Notes: a model not told the origin generated them from the sequence alone. A DNA stretch of 64,000 bases from Pseudogymnoascus destructans (GCF_001641265.1 NW_020167546.1:363040-427039); one strand, 5' to 3'. Numbered from the stretch's first letter, positions 22,613 to 33,816 are shown. Made by a program: numbers and translations.

Positions 22613-23009
22613 GAACCGAGTCGGATGGGTTTCGGGTACTTGAGACAATCGACTCACGGGGTTCCCCCATCATCTTTTTTGTATCCTTCGTAGTAGACCT
22701 ATAGGATAGCATCCGTTTAGCCTCCGACTCGCACTCTCATATGCTATTACTGTGAGCTGGGTGCCCTGTGTCCTTACACTCCTGGGTCGTAGGCGTCGAT
22801 ATCAAACCACTCGTCAATTGGAGAGCTTTGAGCTGGTGGAGCAATCCGTAGGTTGATTGCTGCACCAGCCTCTGGACTAATACGCATAGTGATTTGCGAG
22901 TTGCCAGAGCAAATCCCAATATCAATTCTAGAGCCTTGGAATGAACCTGGGCTTAGAGCGTATATTGGAGATTGAGTAGGGTCTTCTTGAGCAACTCCAA
23001 TAGCAAGAT

Positions 23010-23945
23010 TGTAATGGTGGGTGCACCAGATATGAGAATCTAGCCACCCAAGGAAGGGATGAATTTACTAAGACAACACACTGTCTTAGGAAACAGAGCC
23101 AAAAGGTTGTAGCTTAGACTATTCCACAACGCAGCAATCAGGTGTATGATGTGGTGAAGTGGTTTAGACAAGTTGCAACAAATGTTGAGTCTGAGAACTC
23201 AGGGGTAAGTCAGAGGTTAGCACCTCACTGACTTTTCAGAAACAAGGAGTAACAAGATGAATGCTTGGAAGCTTGGAAAAGACGTAGAAGTATGTGCTAG
23301 TCGATTTACTGTATTACCTGCTTGCCCTTTCTTAAGGAAAGGGCAATCCTATTTATGCCAAAGGAGTGTAGTTCTCTCATTTTCCATGACTTTCCATGAC
23401 TAACCAGGCTTGGTAAATGTATTAGAAATCAAGTGCGACCCACAACTAGCTTGCTAATCATGTAGTGAACGTAAGAGAATCCCATAGAACCATCTCTTGG
23501 GTTCCTAGCCTATAGGAAGTGAAAAGGAGGTCCAAGGTCAGAGTACCTATAGACAAATTATGTCATAACTTAACCAATCTTGTGGGTAACTAAGGAGCGA
23601 TGACGTGTAATGAATCATAGAGGGTTGTCAAAGCTTCTAGAGCTATCGTTCATGTTCCTAGGCCTCTAGTTGGTAGAGATATGCCATGTGGTAGTATTGG
23701 CCCACCCCCTTAAGGAGGAGATTTTCTTAATAACTTGTTCAATGAGTGTCCAAATGATATGCCGTGATGTATGTAGCATAAACAGATGTAGTAGAAGAGT
23801 TTGCAGCAATCGTTGAGTAGTATTGCTTCTGTTGTTGGTGTGATAAGCCAAGATATGTATGGTGACTTGTAGGTTTGAGGAGGAGATTTCTAAGTTTGCT
23901 CTTGAGTTTGATAGCAAACTGAGTGCAACGAATGTCAGTATGACA
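23010..23945 (-). repeat. Solo LTR, family A
   Basis: Inverse 936-bp LTR with perfect 5-bp duplication AAGAT (23005-23009 and 23946-23950). It interrupts the integrase gene exactly within ...YARKDL|AIGVAQ... Confidence 0.95.
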
Positions 23946-25983
23946 AAGATCCTTACGAGCATAGCTATTGAGCCAGTCAATATATGATGTACGCTCTCGA
24001 AATAGTAATTCTACAGGTGCACATCCAATTGTAGAGTGGATTTGAGTGTTCATAGCCAGCGTAACCTCCAGTATTCCATCAGCCCACTCAGTTGACCCAT
24101 TGTCCATTTTCCAAACCCTTAATTTTATTTCCACTACTCCGTTGGCCTGCTCAACTAAGCCTTGGGTTTGTGGTGACCTTGGTGCTCCATTGATGATTTG
24201 AATCCCAAACTTGCGTAGTAGAATAAGCAGTGCCCCTTTGAACTCCTTTCCGTTATCACATTGCATAATCTTTGGCGGTAGAAAGGCTGCAATGAATTCA
24301 GTGAAAGCCTCTGCAATTGGCTCTGCGTGCTTGCTCTTCAATGGATACAGCTGTGTATATTTGGAGAAGTGATCCTTAATGTGTAGAATCCACTTAAATT
24401 GGCCAGAGGGCTCATGGCGCATATCAATTAGGTCGATTTGCACTCTCTCCCAAGCTCGGCCAGTGATAATTGGGACTAATGGAGCCCAGTGTTCCCATTA
24501 GTATAATACTTAAGTATTCGGGCCATTATGATATGGGCCGTATCAATACGGTACGGGTGAAGCTATGTACTTACGGAGGTCATTCTCATTCTCCTTGAAT
24601 TTTACGCAGAACAGTCTATAGCATGTTGTACCGATAGCGCCCATTGTAGCATTGAATACCAGCTATTCCAACATGTTGAATTATCTCTCAACAAACATAG
24701 GTTATTGCTCATCAACTTAAAGCTGGTGATACGTTGTGGGCTGCATTGGATATAAACTACAATGTTATGTAGTTTACCAAGTGGACCTTTCTTTCTCCAC
24801 TGCTACATCTCTATTTCTGTCAGCGACGACAATAGCTCCGTATTATTATCCTGTGAGAGGTCCTCCTCATCACTTGCAAAGAGAAAGGCTTGAACAACGA
24901 GGTTGATCACATGGCTGTTACACCGTAATCTATGTCGCCTATGGTCCCATATTATCTCATTGTATCATTATTTGTTGCATTGTCCATTACAAAATAACCA
25001 TCTTTTGAAGCAATGCCATAGTCGTTGATAACATCAAGAATTTCCACAGCTTGGTTCTCACCAGAATGCTCGCCATTAACTTCTCGTAGTGCAAGAACAG
25101 AGTTATCTAGATTACCAGTTGCTGATATATAGTGAGTGACAATGCTGAGGATTGCAAGGAATTTGGAGAAGTCCATAATCCACTGTAAAGTGGATATTTG
25201 TAAGGGCAGCTTGAACAGCCTGTCGAATGATAACCTTCTCTTCTGTATATTTACGAAGGACCCAATCATGAATTGTTGTCGAGCTATGAGGCAGCCATTC
25301 ATTGATGGCTGGATTTAAATAGTGAGGCATGCTATATATATATTAATAAAAGCCTTAAATCATGAAAGGTAATACTACTTACGTGCGGAACTCAGGGATT
25401 GAAACCATTTGGAATGCAATTCCACATGCTACTATCCAGCGCACATAGAGATCTTCAAGAACACGTGGATCTAAAGGCCTAACAGCAGTGACATTGTTGG
25501 GTCTACGGCGTTTATGATTGATTGTGTGTGGCCTGGCAAAGGCTCCAGCTATTGTGGATTGATATCCATCAATGCGTTGCTCTTGTGGTGTTTTCAAGTC
25601 ATGGAATGGTGCTCCTTTAAGTGCTTGATGATGATATTAGTGCCCCCACTAACAGTATACTCCTTAGAACAGAACTTGCAACACCAGGACTCCTTGCCGT
25701 AGATATTGAAGGTTATTTCATAATGTCCTACTTTTGTAAAGTCCCATATCGGTGATGTGCGTAGCTTAGCTACCTTTGACATAGTACGGGAGGTAGATTG
25801 GGACGGAATAGAGCAGCCAATAGTTGATGAGGTTGTAGTATCCTGTTCAAACTGATTAAATTGTTCACTTTCGATAACGTGCATGTATAACGAAAGTGCC
25901 AAAATATCGTGACTACCCCATAAGAATTGCGATAAATCCACCACAACAATATAAATTAATTAAAACTACTCGGAGTCCTCTTC

Positions 25984-28405
25984 CTAAGACCTGTCTATTA
26001 CAATCTGACAAGTGCGCGCATTGTGTCCAGTCTCACCACACTTGCCACAGCGACGTGCATGGGTTTCTTCCCTTGGCTTCCAACCACTACTTGCCCTTAT
26101 TTCTTGCTCTACTTGCTGCACAATGTCCCTCTCGTCCTGTAGCTCCTGTGCTACCTGTTGACTAAGTGATCCTCCTTGCTGTAGTCGTGTTTTTTTAGCT
26201 CTCCGGCGCTTGCTTAGCACTTCATTTGCCTGTTGCAGGTTTTGGTTCTCTGCTTTTAACAATGCTAATTGATGCATTATTTGCGATGCACCCTTTGTAA
26301 ACTGGTCAACAGCTGCAGAGATTGAGGTTGGAGAGCTATTTGTATACTGACATTCGTTGCACTCAGTTTGCTATCAAACTCAAGAGCAAACTTGGAAATC
26401 TCCTCCTCAAACCTACAAGTCACTATACATATTTTGGCTTATCACACCAACAACAAGAGCAATACTACTCAACGATTGCTACAACCATCTATGATTCATT
26501 ACACGTCATCGCTCCTTAGTTACTGGGCCGATATTACCACATAGCATATCCCTACGAACCTCTATGATTCATTACATGTCATCGCTCTTTAGTTACCCAC
26601 AAGATTGGTTAAGTTATGACATAATTTGTCTATGACATAATTTGTCTATGACATAATTTGTCTATGACATAATTTGTCTATAGGGGTACTCTGACCTTGG
26701 ACCTCCTTTTACTTTCTATAGGCTACGAACCTAAGAGATGGTTCTATGGGATTCTCTTACGTCGACTACAGTTACCAAGCCTGGTTAGTCATGGAAAGTC
26801 TTGGAAAATGAGAGAACTACACTCCTTTAGCATAAATAGGATTGCCCTTTCCTTAAGAAAGGGCAAGCAGACAATACAGTAAATTGACTATCACATACTT
26901 CCACGTCTTTTCCAAGCTTCCAAGCATTGATCTTGTTACTCCTTGTTTCTGAAAAGTCAGTGAGGTGTTAACCTCTGACTTACCCCTAAGTTCCCAGACT
27001 CAACATTTGTTGCAACTTGTCTGAACCACTTCACTACATCACACACCTGATTGCTGCATTGTGGAATAGTCTAAGCTACGACCCTTTGGCTCTGTTTTCT
27101 AAGACAGTGTGTTGTCTTAGTAAATTCATCCCTTCCTTGGGTGGCTAGATTCTCACATCTGGTGCACCCACCATTACACTATTTTGATGATGCGCAATTT
27201 AGTTTTTAATGAAAGTAGACTGTGATACAGCTTCAGTTGGGTTATTTGGTGTCTGAGAAACCCATGGTTGAGCGGTGTTTGGGCGAGAGGTTGGAGGTGT
27301 TGGCGTCTTAAACCTAAGGTCAAGTATAGATATTACACTCTCAGGGCTAAATGGAAGAAGCCCAGCACCTCGGAACCTTCCCTGAATATTGCTTTCTGTC
27401 ATTGCAATGTTAAATGCAGCGTGGAAGGCAGGAAAGAAGTCATCCTTAGTAATGTGAATAATATGAGCCCACATCATATCTTCAATTTGCCGACCGTAAG
27501 CTCTCTTTAATGGGCCAAAACAGCCAACATCAAGTGGTTGGAGTATATGGGAAGAGTGAGCAGGCATACAAAGTGTAATAATGTTGTGTTCTTTGCAGTA
27601 CTCCTCAAACTTGTCTGAGTGGTGGCTCTCATGACCATCAAGGACTAAAAGCGATAACCACCAACACTTCGGGGCTTTGTGTGCTTCTCAAAATGCTGAA
27701 TCCAATCCATACCTCTCTCGTTTGTAGTCCAGCCATTTGCAGTAACAGCGATTACCCAATCTGCTGGAAATCCGCTATTCTCATACCAAGATGCAAGGTG
27801 GTTTTTACCTGCCAATGTGACAAATGGCGGCACTGCACCTTTTTTGCCTTTGCCCGCCCATCTGAGCTCGTTACTACCGTTGCGCTTGAGATGACGCCCA
27901 TCATAAACCCAGTCTCATCAAAGTTGTAGATATCTGCATTGTTGATGCCATACTTTAGAATTGTGTTCCATACAAGCTCAAACCAGCCACGAATGACTTC
28001 TGGATCTTCACACTTAGCCCGCTGGTAGTCGTATTCTCGCTGGAAGCGTGTCCGGAGCTCTACATGGCGCTTAACAAAGTTTGAAGCCCAACGTGACCCG
28101 ACGTGTGGCGCGTCACGTGTTGCAAGTAGTCGATTTGCCATATCTTCAACAATAGACAACTGAGGAGGGAACCCTTTAGCAGCTAAGTCAAGTATATACT
28201 GAACAAGAACTGATTCCTCTAGGTTACTTAATTTCCATAAGTTGGCTTGGATATCGCGTCGTGAAGGTACGCCTTGTAAACGGTGACGTAGCTTGCAGTG
28301 GTCTACGGAATAGATCCTAGCTGCAACTCGAAGGCGCAAATTTGGGTCGCTTTGCATAGCTTGGATAGCTAGCACTAATTTGCTTTCATCATTTTTATGG
28401 CGCAT
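25984..28405 (-). pseudogene. pogo/Fot1 transposase, copy 1, broken
   Basis: From 28405 the frame gives a psq-type HTH start (MRHKNDESKLVLAIQAMQ), a CENP-B HTH (EDMANRLLATRDAPHVGSRW) and the first catalytic aspartate (IYNFDETGFMMG). A ~50-bp deletion near 27850 and a break near 27640 shift the frame; ASWYENSGFPADWVIAVTAN, PAHSSHILQPLDVGCFGPLK and FRGAGLLPFSP are still readable. After the solo LTR the C-terminus continues (26277-25984) with a basic LSKRRRAKKTR and a CCHC knuckle CGKCGETGHNARTC. Confidence 0.9.
26341..27178 (+). repeat. Solo LTR, family A, inside pogo
   Basis: 838 bp, begins TGTATACTGACATTCG and ends CCATTACA, with perfect 5-bp duplication CTATT (26336-26340 and 27179-27183). 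It belongs to the variant with four 16-bp ACATAATTTGTCTATG units and is internally shorter than the 936-942-bp copies. Confidence 0.94.
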
Positions 28406-28782
28406 GTTTTGTTGTGGAGGAATTTAACATTTAGTTGGGGGGGTTGGTCACCACATGATTTTGGCACTTTCGCTTGTTTGGCACTTTCGTTATACATGCA
28501 CGTTAGTAGATACAACATCAGAAGGTTCAGAAGCCATGATGTAGGCTGAATCATAAGACGTAAGGATAGAATGCAGAGTTTTCACGACGACCTAAAAATT
28601 GTGAAAGGATCACGTGGAATACTTAAGTATTGCCAGTATAATACTGAAGTATGGCCAGCAATACTTAAGTATAATACTAGCGGTGGAGAGGTGTTATGAT
28701 ACGGGTTGTATGAATACTTAAGTATAATACGGGCCCGTATACGAGAGCCTCCCGTATACGGGCAATACTACTGGAAACACTG

Positions 28783-29256
28783 ATCACACGCTTGATTGCT
28801 CTGCTTATCGGGAGGTCGGCGGGGTAGCTGGCCTTTGATGGGACATCTCTGGAGCCATGATCAACACAGAGGACTTATACAATTAGCAGTAAGAAGTTGA
28901 GCGTATTATCAACATAGGGGCTGATGTTTACAAGTAGTTGGAGGGAAAGAGAAGACGGGGAGATTGTTTGGATAAATTGTTTGGGTCGGGGAACGGACAG
29001 GGGAGTGCTCTAGCCTTCAGGAGGGTTGCTAACCCTTGTAATTACAATTAGGTGTTGTTGACTCTTAAGTCAATGTCGCTGCTGCTGTACCTTGTTTTAA
29101 ACCAATTACGAGCTCCACGTCCATCCATGTCTGGCGCATATTGAATTGCCAACCCATAAGGACGCTTTCATCACCTTGAGCTGCAGTACTGACCAATTGT
29201 GCTGCGCTTATGTAGTCAGGGATTGTCATCGTCACTCCCGAGTCAATGGTCGGGAA
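28783..29256. other. Gene-free stretch right of the hAT element
   Basis: No supported gene. TGTACCTTGTTTTAAACCAA at 29089 recurs with few changes at about 30870, so both may come from one unidentified repeat. Confidence 0.5.
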
Positions 29257-29262
29257 TCATGC

Positions 29263-29665
29263 GAATAGATCGAGCCGTGGGAAGTGCGAAATTGAGAAAC
29301 TACAAAGTCGAAAATCTGAGGCCCCATGCAGTCTGACATGGGATAAATCACAAAGTCGGAAGTCCGAAGCCCCATGGGGCCTTATATGGGGTGTGTGAAT
29401 ATGAGAAATTGCAAGTGGGAAATCCAACGCCCCATGGGGCCTCATACTGGAGGTGCCAAATTGAAAAAATCACAAAGTCGGAAATCCGAAGCCCCATGGG
29501 GCCTGACTGACATGGGAAGTGCCAAATTGAGAAATCACAAGGGTCGGAAATCCGAAGCCCCATGGGGCCTGACACAGGATGTGCGAAATTGCGAAATCAC
29601 AAGATCAGAAATTCCAAGCCCCATGGGGCCTAATACTTTGAAAACCCAAGCCCCATGGGGCGTGA
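29263..29665. repeat. ~61-bp minisatellite with GCCCCATGGGGC palindromes
   Basis: Six perfect copies of the self-complementary 12-mer GCCCCATGGGGC (about 29370, 29430, 29491, 29560, 29620, 29651) plus a degenerate one near 29322, mostly about 61 bases apart. Between them run variants of AAATTGAGAAATCACAAAG and TCGGAAATCCGAA. Both strands stay open for about 75-98 codons, which follows from the repeat and is not evidence for a gene. Confidence 0.9.
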
Positions 29666-29786
29666 AGTGACAAATCTCGGTGTACACTTCTTAACTCTAA
29701 CCCTACTGCCCTAAGCCTGTAAACCCGACCTACTTAATCTTGATTAATATTATATTCACACTCTGAAATATTCTACCCTTGTCCAA

Positions 29787-30566
29787 TTAACCACCAGAAG
29801 CGTCATCTTTACTGTCAAGTGGTTCAATTATAACGACTTCGCTCTGTGGTATCTTAACAGCAAAATTTGGCTGTTCGGCGTGACAGCGGCTGGAGTTATC
29901 CTGGAAGCTGAAGCTGGGCTCTTTCCAATCACCATCCGCCTTCGGTTGAAGATAATGCGGTATACTATTGGGCTGCATACGCTCCCAGCTTCTCACCCAT
30001 GGTGGCAGCTGAGGCGCAACATCCGGCCCACACCACCACCAACGCATTAATATACCGCTCATAAGCGGCTTTGGCCGCCGGTAAATCTTGGATAGCATAT
30101 AACGGGATAGTGACCGACTTCTTCTCGCCTCCAATCCCCACCAGCTGCGCTCGAGAACATCACCCTTCGCAGGCTACGAGCTTGAGCGGCGTAGACGTGT
30201 ATCCCTCGCTAACCTCTATGGTGACAGCGCTGAGTCCACTTCATATCTGTCACCTTGTAGAGGATGCAGGCCGGTTTCTGGAAATTTATATTGGCAGCCT
30301 TGTTCTTGCAGGTGAGGCAGACGCCTGTAGGATCGTTCGGATCGGGGATACACTGCGGTTGTCAGCGGGGTATTATTGCGAGAGTGGAAGATGTACACAT
30401 ATTCTCTGGCGCCGCAACCGTCACTTGTCTGCGCGGTCTGACCATGCTGGGACTTGGAGGGGCCGCGACGTGTTGAGATGGTAGTCGCCGCAGCTCTCGC
30501 TTTTAAATAGAAGCAGGGCATGCCAGTCGAGGTGCCATAGTTTAGGTAGCCATCCATAGCTCCCAT
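29787..30566 (-). pseudogene. Relic of a fungal zinc-cluster-type regulator
   Basis: On the minus strand around 30355-30240 one frame reads QCIPDPNDPTGVCLTCKN, then FQKPACILYKVTDMKWTQR, a pattern I recall from fungal proteins annotated as Zn2Cys6 regulators. After a stop it continues with IPLYAIQDLPAAKAAYERYI. Several stops and frame changes interrupt it, so it is a dead copy. The identification rests on memory of the motif and could be wrong. Confidence 0.4.
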
Positions 30567-30899
30567 TTACTGAGCCTCCAAAGTCAAAGATGGCAGGAGA
30601 GCAGCTTCGATAGAATCAGCTCTCATCCCCAATCTAGCCATGTAACTCACCGTATCCATTTCCACCGGACGATTTCTCATCCTCCACAGGCCAACAATTG
30701 AAGAACTTCCTAATCACGCTCTTCGGGAAGCATGACTAACTCTCATCCTCCATCTGACCCTTCTCACAATTTCTCGACAAAGTTGTCATAACTGCTCTAC
30801 GCAATAACAACTCTCGCATGTATACACCATGTTATATGATAGATACCCTGTTGTGTACCCGCGATATTTCTGTACCTTGTTTGAAACCAATTCTGGGCT

Positions 30900-33583
30900 C
30901 CGCGGCCTTCACCAGCCCTACTGTCACAATGACAATACCAACGTGATGCACTTTACCACCACGCATAACCAGACCCTGGGCATACTCAACAAACCGCTCC
31001 GAGCATGCAGCTTCAACAGAGACAATGACCAAAGGAGCAGTCCGCATAGTCCGGAGTCCACACCAGCGGCTGGATTCCGACATCACTAAAGCGCCGGAGC
31101 ATGTCATTCCTAAGAGCTATCAGTGGAAGGATGAGAATGGTTGTTCCAGTATCAGCAATTGATACAGCCAAAATAACAATCAATGTCTTTCCTGATCCTG
31201 TTGCTAGTACAATAATAACCTGCTCAGCCTTCTGTGGCCCGAGTACTGCAAGCACCGCGGCTCGCTGACCTGGCACACGTAGCCGGAGCTCCGGTGCTCC
31301 ATACACCCTACGGGTAACGGCAACAAGGTCAGCCTCTGAATACACCCTCTTCCTCCGCTGCTGACCACGCTTGATGTCATCATGCATCCGGAAGGAGAGT
31401 ACATCCGAGTCGGATCGCCCTCGCTTTTTCTGAAGGACGGCTTCGAACTGGATGAGATTATGCCAGAGCATTGACGCCCGATGGTTTCGATGGAGGAGGG
31501 TATCTATCGTAAGCATAGTTGACCCAGCATAAGTCATATTAAAGGTAGCGTAGCTATGGTTACTCTGTAGCTCTAATGTGACCAGGTCATACTTGTCCTC
31601 CATATCCTCCGCAGTAATATCCTCGTTGCTAAACGTGGCAAGATCCTTGCCTGAGAACTTCTCCTTGCAGATAGCAGCTGAGAAATGACGCCACTTAAGC
31701 GTATGCAGGCGTGCGATCTTGGCCCGAGCACATGCTCTCGTGAGGCACTTGAACACCGTCCGATCTGGCCAGACCTTTCCTTCGAGTTCGGCCCAGAGAT
31801 ACGGCGAGATCACGCCCTTTGGATTACGCTGGCGGAGGAAGATTTGCCGGAGTGGTATAACCAAGCCGATATGCTTACTGCAAGAGCATATCCCCAATTG
31901 GCTTAGGTAGGAAGCGTGTATTTTCCTTGTACGTACCCGACTGCTGCTGTCCCTTGTGATACTGAGTGAAGATCATGACTAGCTTCTCCCAGATCATGAT
32001 ATGCCGATGCTTGAGAAAGTCTCATAAATGTCAATAACCTTAGGATTGAATCCTATAGCTCCATCCTTGCCTTCAATCAGAAGCATCGCCCGCAGCTTAG
32101 CATCTTGCTGGATACGGCGAAGGAGAGCCCCCTCAGCTTTCTGGACCAGCTCGGCATTCTCAGGGTAGGTTACCCACGACTCTCCAAAGTCGGCAACGTC
32201 AAGGTCATCCTTCAGTTTCCATGCCTTGAGTAGCATATAAGGAACTGAATCCTGGTCTAGGTCTAGAGCCGACTTAGCCTCGAACAAAAGATCCTCGTGC
32301 AATATTGCATAAGCCGCCTGATACTCCGAGATAACTAGCTGTGGGATGTGTTTTATATGCAGGTTAACCCCTCGATATCCTACAGTCTGCCTGTCAAGAG
32401 ACCATCGTGCCTGGTGTCTTGCAAGCTGTCGCCTGCCAACCTGGAAAAGATATAGTCTCCACTGCAAGATATGGCCAAATGGAGTCTCAGCAAGCTGCTG
32501 AAAGAACTTGCTCCAGAGTTTTGACAGCAACACCGGAATCTGATTCTCATTGTCCTGCTCATGAAAGCATGCATAGTCGAATATGAGGAACTGGGCTGTC
32601 CAAGTTAAGGCAGAGAGATGGCTGCTAAAGATCTCTGGCTCCTTCCATCGCCCTATTGTATGTGGCTGCCCACCCTCAATTGCAACCCTTGGAGTTACCC
32701 GCTTGGATCATGATAGCATGGCGCAAAGCTGGAGATCGAAAGGGTACGCTGCCAACGATGTGAAATAACTTCTGGAGGGCACGCTGTAGTGCAGCCTGCT
32801 TCTCCTCGTTATCCTCCTCTTCTTGGTACGCCTTAGGAGCACTGACAACCTCCTGCATTGTACTTTGCTGCTGAGATGTGGGCTGAATAATATCCTTTGG
32901 CAATTGCTGGGACTCAGGTGTACCCTTAAAGTGGCCATCTTCCTTGTAGACTACCCGGTAGTAATATACGACCAGCTCTGTCCAGGTTTGGAAATAATCC
33001 ACGAGTGTCGACTCGAGCTTACGAGCACGGAAGGCTGCTGATTTCCCTGAAGCCCCCGAGTAGAACTCATTTAGGATAGTAGCGCGTTGGTAAGTCATCT
33101 TACAATCGGGTGAATTATTGCTACACAGCTGGTAGGCATCCTGTAAGAGAGATCTTGTACCATTGATAATTCGGAGAAGGATGGGATCTGAGGAGTTGCA
33201 AGCACGCTCGAGTTCCTTTCTGGGCGGTAGGCAGAACGAGGAGTGTATCTCCTCATCTGGCAGCCCTACCAGGTGAGATGGAAAGCCAGTCCGGTCGAGC
33301 CTGGCTCCCTTGATGACCTGGAATCTTCAAACTCATGGACTATACCAGCCTGTATAGCAATCTCCACTTTGACCTTCCGATAGTCCGCCTCAAAAAGCGG
33401 CGCTTTGGGCTACTTCTCCCATTTTGAAGGAGAAAGACTGGGAATACTTTGTGAATACCTTGCCCGTTTTTCGTGGGAAAGAAATTGAGTCGAAAAGTCG
33501 ACTTTAGATACGGGAGCAGACTTTGACTGTTTATCTGCTTGATGTTGCAGTCTTTGGACCATTTGTTGACCGAGGATGGTCAC
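30900..33583 (-). pseudogene. RecQ-like helicase-family gene relic, copy 2
   Basis: Read from 33583 downward: VTILGQQMVQRLQHQADKQ, then DPILLRIINGTRSLLQDAY, MTYQRATILNEFYSGASG (33098), KFFQQLAETPFGHILQWRLY (near 32510), VIPLRQIFLRQRNP (31870), NHSYATFNMTYAG, and helicase motif I LATGSGKTL at about 31190 followed by LILPLIALRNDMLRR, which is RecQ-like. Frame changes occur near 32680, 31990 and 31040; past the last, APLVIVSVEAACSERFVEYA is in another frame and then fades. The core beyond motif Ia is lost. Its 5' end is cut by the copia LTR at 33584. Confidence 0.8.
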
Positions 33584-33747
33584 TGTTGGGGCATCGATGC
33601 ATTGAATCGTATTGGATTGATTGATTGATTGAAGAGCATCGTAAGGATGTTCTTCTTCTGAAGCTATATAGTGATGCAGCTGATGCAGGGGCGACGGCGT
33701 TGTGTCGCCTAATCGGGAAACCACGCCCTGGCTGTTTGAGTCCAACA
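33584..33747 (-). repeat. Probable 3' LTR of copia element G
   Basis: 164 bp, on the plus strand TGTTGGGGCATCG ... GAGTCCAACA, with inverted TGTTGG/CCAACA ends. It lies about 70 bases beyond the copia RNase H stop, preceded on the minus strand by GAATGAAGGGCG, a plausible polypurine tract. No matching 5' LTR is found. Confidence 0.65.
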
Positions 33748-33816
33748 CGCCCTTCATTCATCAGTATTGGAAGCAATTTGTGAGAGAAAGTGATGGATCT
33801 GTAGGCAATGACTCTA

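Larger units (their letters stand above)
21400..22778 (+). repeat. Solo LTR, family B, expanded and interrupted
   Basis: Starts TGTAAGGATGCC at 21400 and ends GTGTCCTTACA at 22778, with the 5-bp duplication CTCCT on both sides (21395-21399, 22779-22783). Two additions enlarge it: seven 29-bp tandem units at its very start (21400-21602) and a family A solo LTR at 21671-22612. The rest matches 10621-10992 (for example TTTTTTGTATCCTTCGTAG). Confidence 0.88.
20463..24486 (-). pseudogene. Ginger/KRBA2-like integrase gene, split by LTR insertions
   Basis: Coding pieces on the minus strand: 23946-24486, 22779-23009, 21349-21399 and 20463-21086. Leaving out the LTRs and one copy of each 5-bp target duplication gives a single open frame of roughly 475 codons. 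Integrase core: ERVQIDLIDMRHEPSG (first D), MQCDNGKEF (second D) and TQGLVEQANG (E, 34 residues later). After a linker come an acidic SEPESEPE patch, an SH3-like integrase C-terminal domain (FDVGDIVSLKVPRGDR ... FGRILEEPYSHRYKV) and a cysteine-rich CXC motif (CQCKGPCNTKRCKCYK, CSVHCHGDDNEC). This combination is known from Ginger-type transposons and the KRBA2/SCAND3 proteins derived from them (recall). The N-terminal zinc region is missing where a hAT end begins at 24487. Confidence 0.75.
25877..28503 (-). mobile_element. pogo/Fot1-like transposon, copy 1, in hAT
   Basis: Terminal inverted repeats ACGTGCATGTATAACGAAAG at the left and its complement at the right, flanked on both sides by TA (25875-25876 and 28504-28505), the target duplication of the Tc1/mariner/pogo superfamily. 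Without the 838-bp solo LTR inside, the element is about 1.8 kb, near the Fot1 size. The GGCACTTTC motif is doubled in the right subterminal region. Confidence 0.92.
24952..28537 (-). pseudogene. hAT transposase, broken
   Basis: The start codon lies at 28535-28537 (MASEPSDVVST); removing the pogo element and one TA gives an uninterrupted join into IESEQFNQFEQDTTT at 25874. A BED-type zinc finger follows (WCCKFCSKEYTV ... HLKEHH), then a frameshift near 25595 into DLKTPQEQRIDGYQSTIAG. A 51-bp GT-AG intron (25332-25382) joins PEFRT to PHYLNPAINEWLPHSS. The RNase H-like region follows (VDYGLLQI, NSVLALREVNGEHSGENQA, VMDNATNNDTM) with further frame changes. The C-terminal dimerisation region is missing. 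The family is hAT; the exact clade is not decided. Confidence 0.75.
24487..28782 (-). mobile_element. hAT transposon with nested insertions
   Basis: The left end reads CAGTGTTCCCATTAGTAT and the right end, in reverse, CAGTGTTTCCAGTAGTATTG, so the termini are imperfect inverted repeats with the hAT-type CAGTGTT start. Subterminal AATACTTAAGTAT motifs recur at both ends. The transposase is on the minus strand and is split by a pogo element at 25877-28503. The expected 8-bp duplication is absent: flanks are ATGGAGCC on the left and ATCACACG on the right, so one flank has been rearranged after insertion or the two ends come from different copies. Confidence 0.75.

Noticed and set aside
29374..29670. 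98-codon repeat protein (APWGL motif)
   Set aside because: The minisatellite is open on both strands, with period and palindrome explaining the peptide repeats; no start context or flanking coding signal.
20463..33583. Starship-type giant element
   Set aside because: No DUF3435 tyrosine-recombinase captain or matching boundaries were seen; nested ordinary transposons explain the region.
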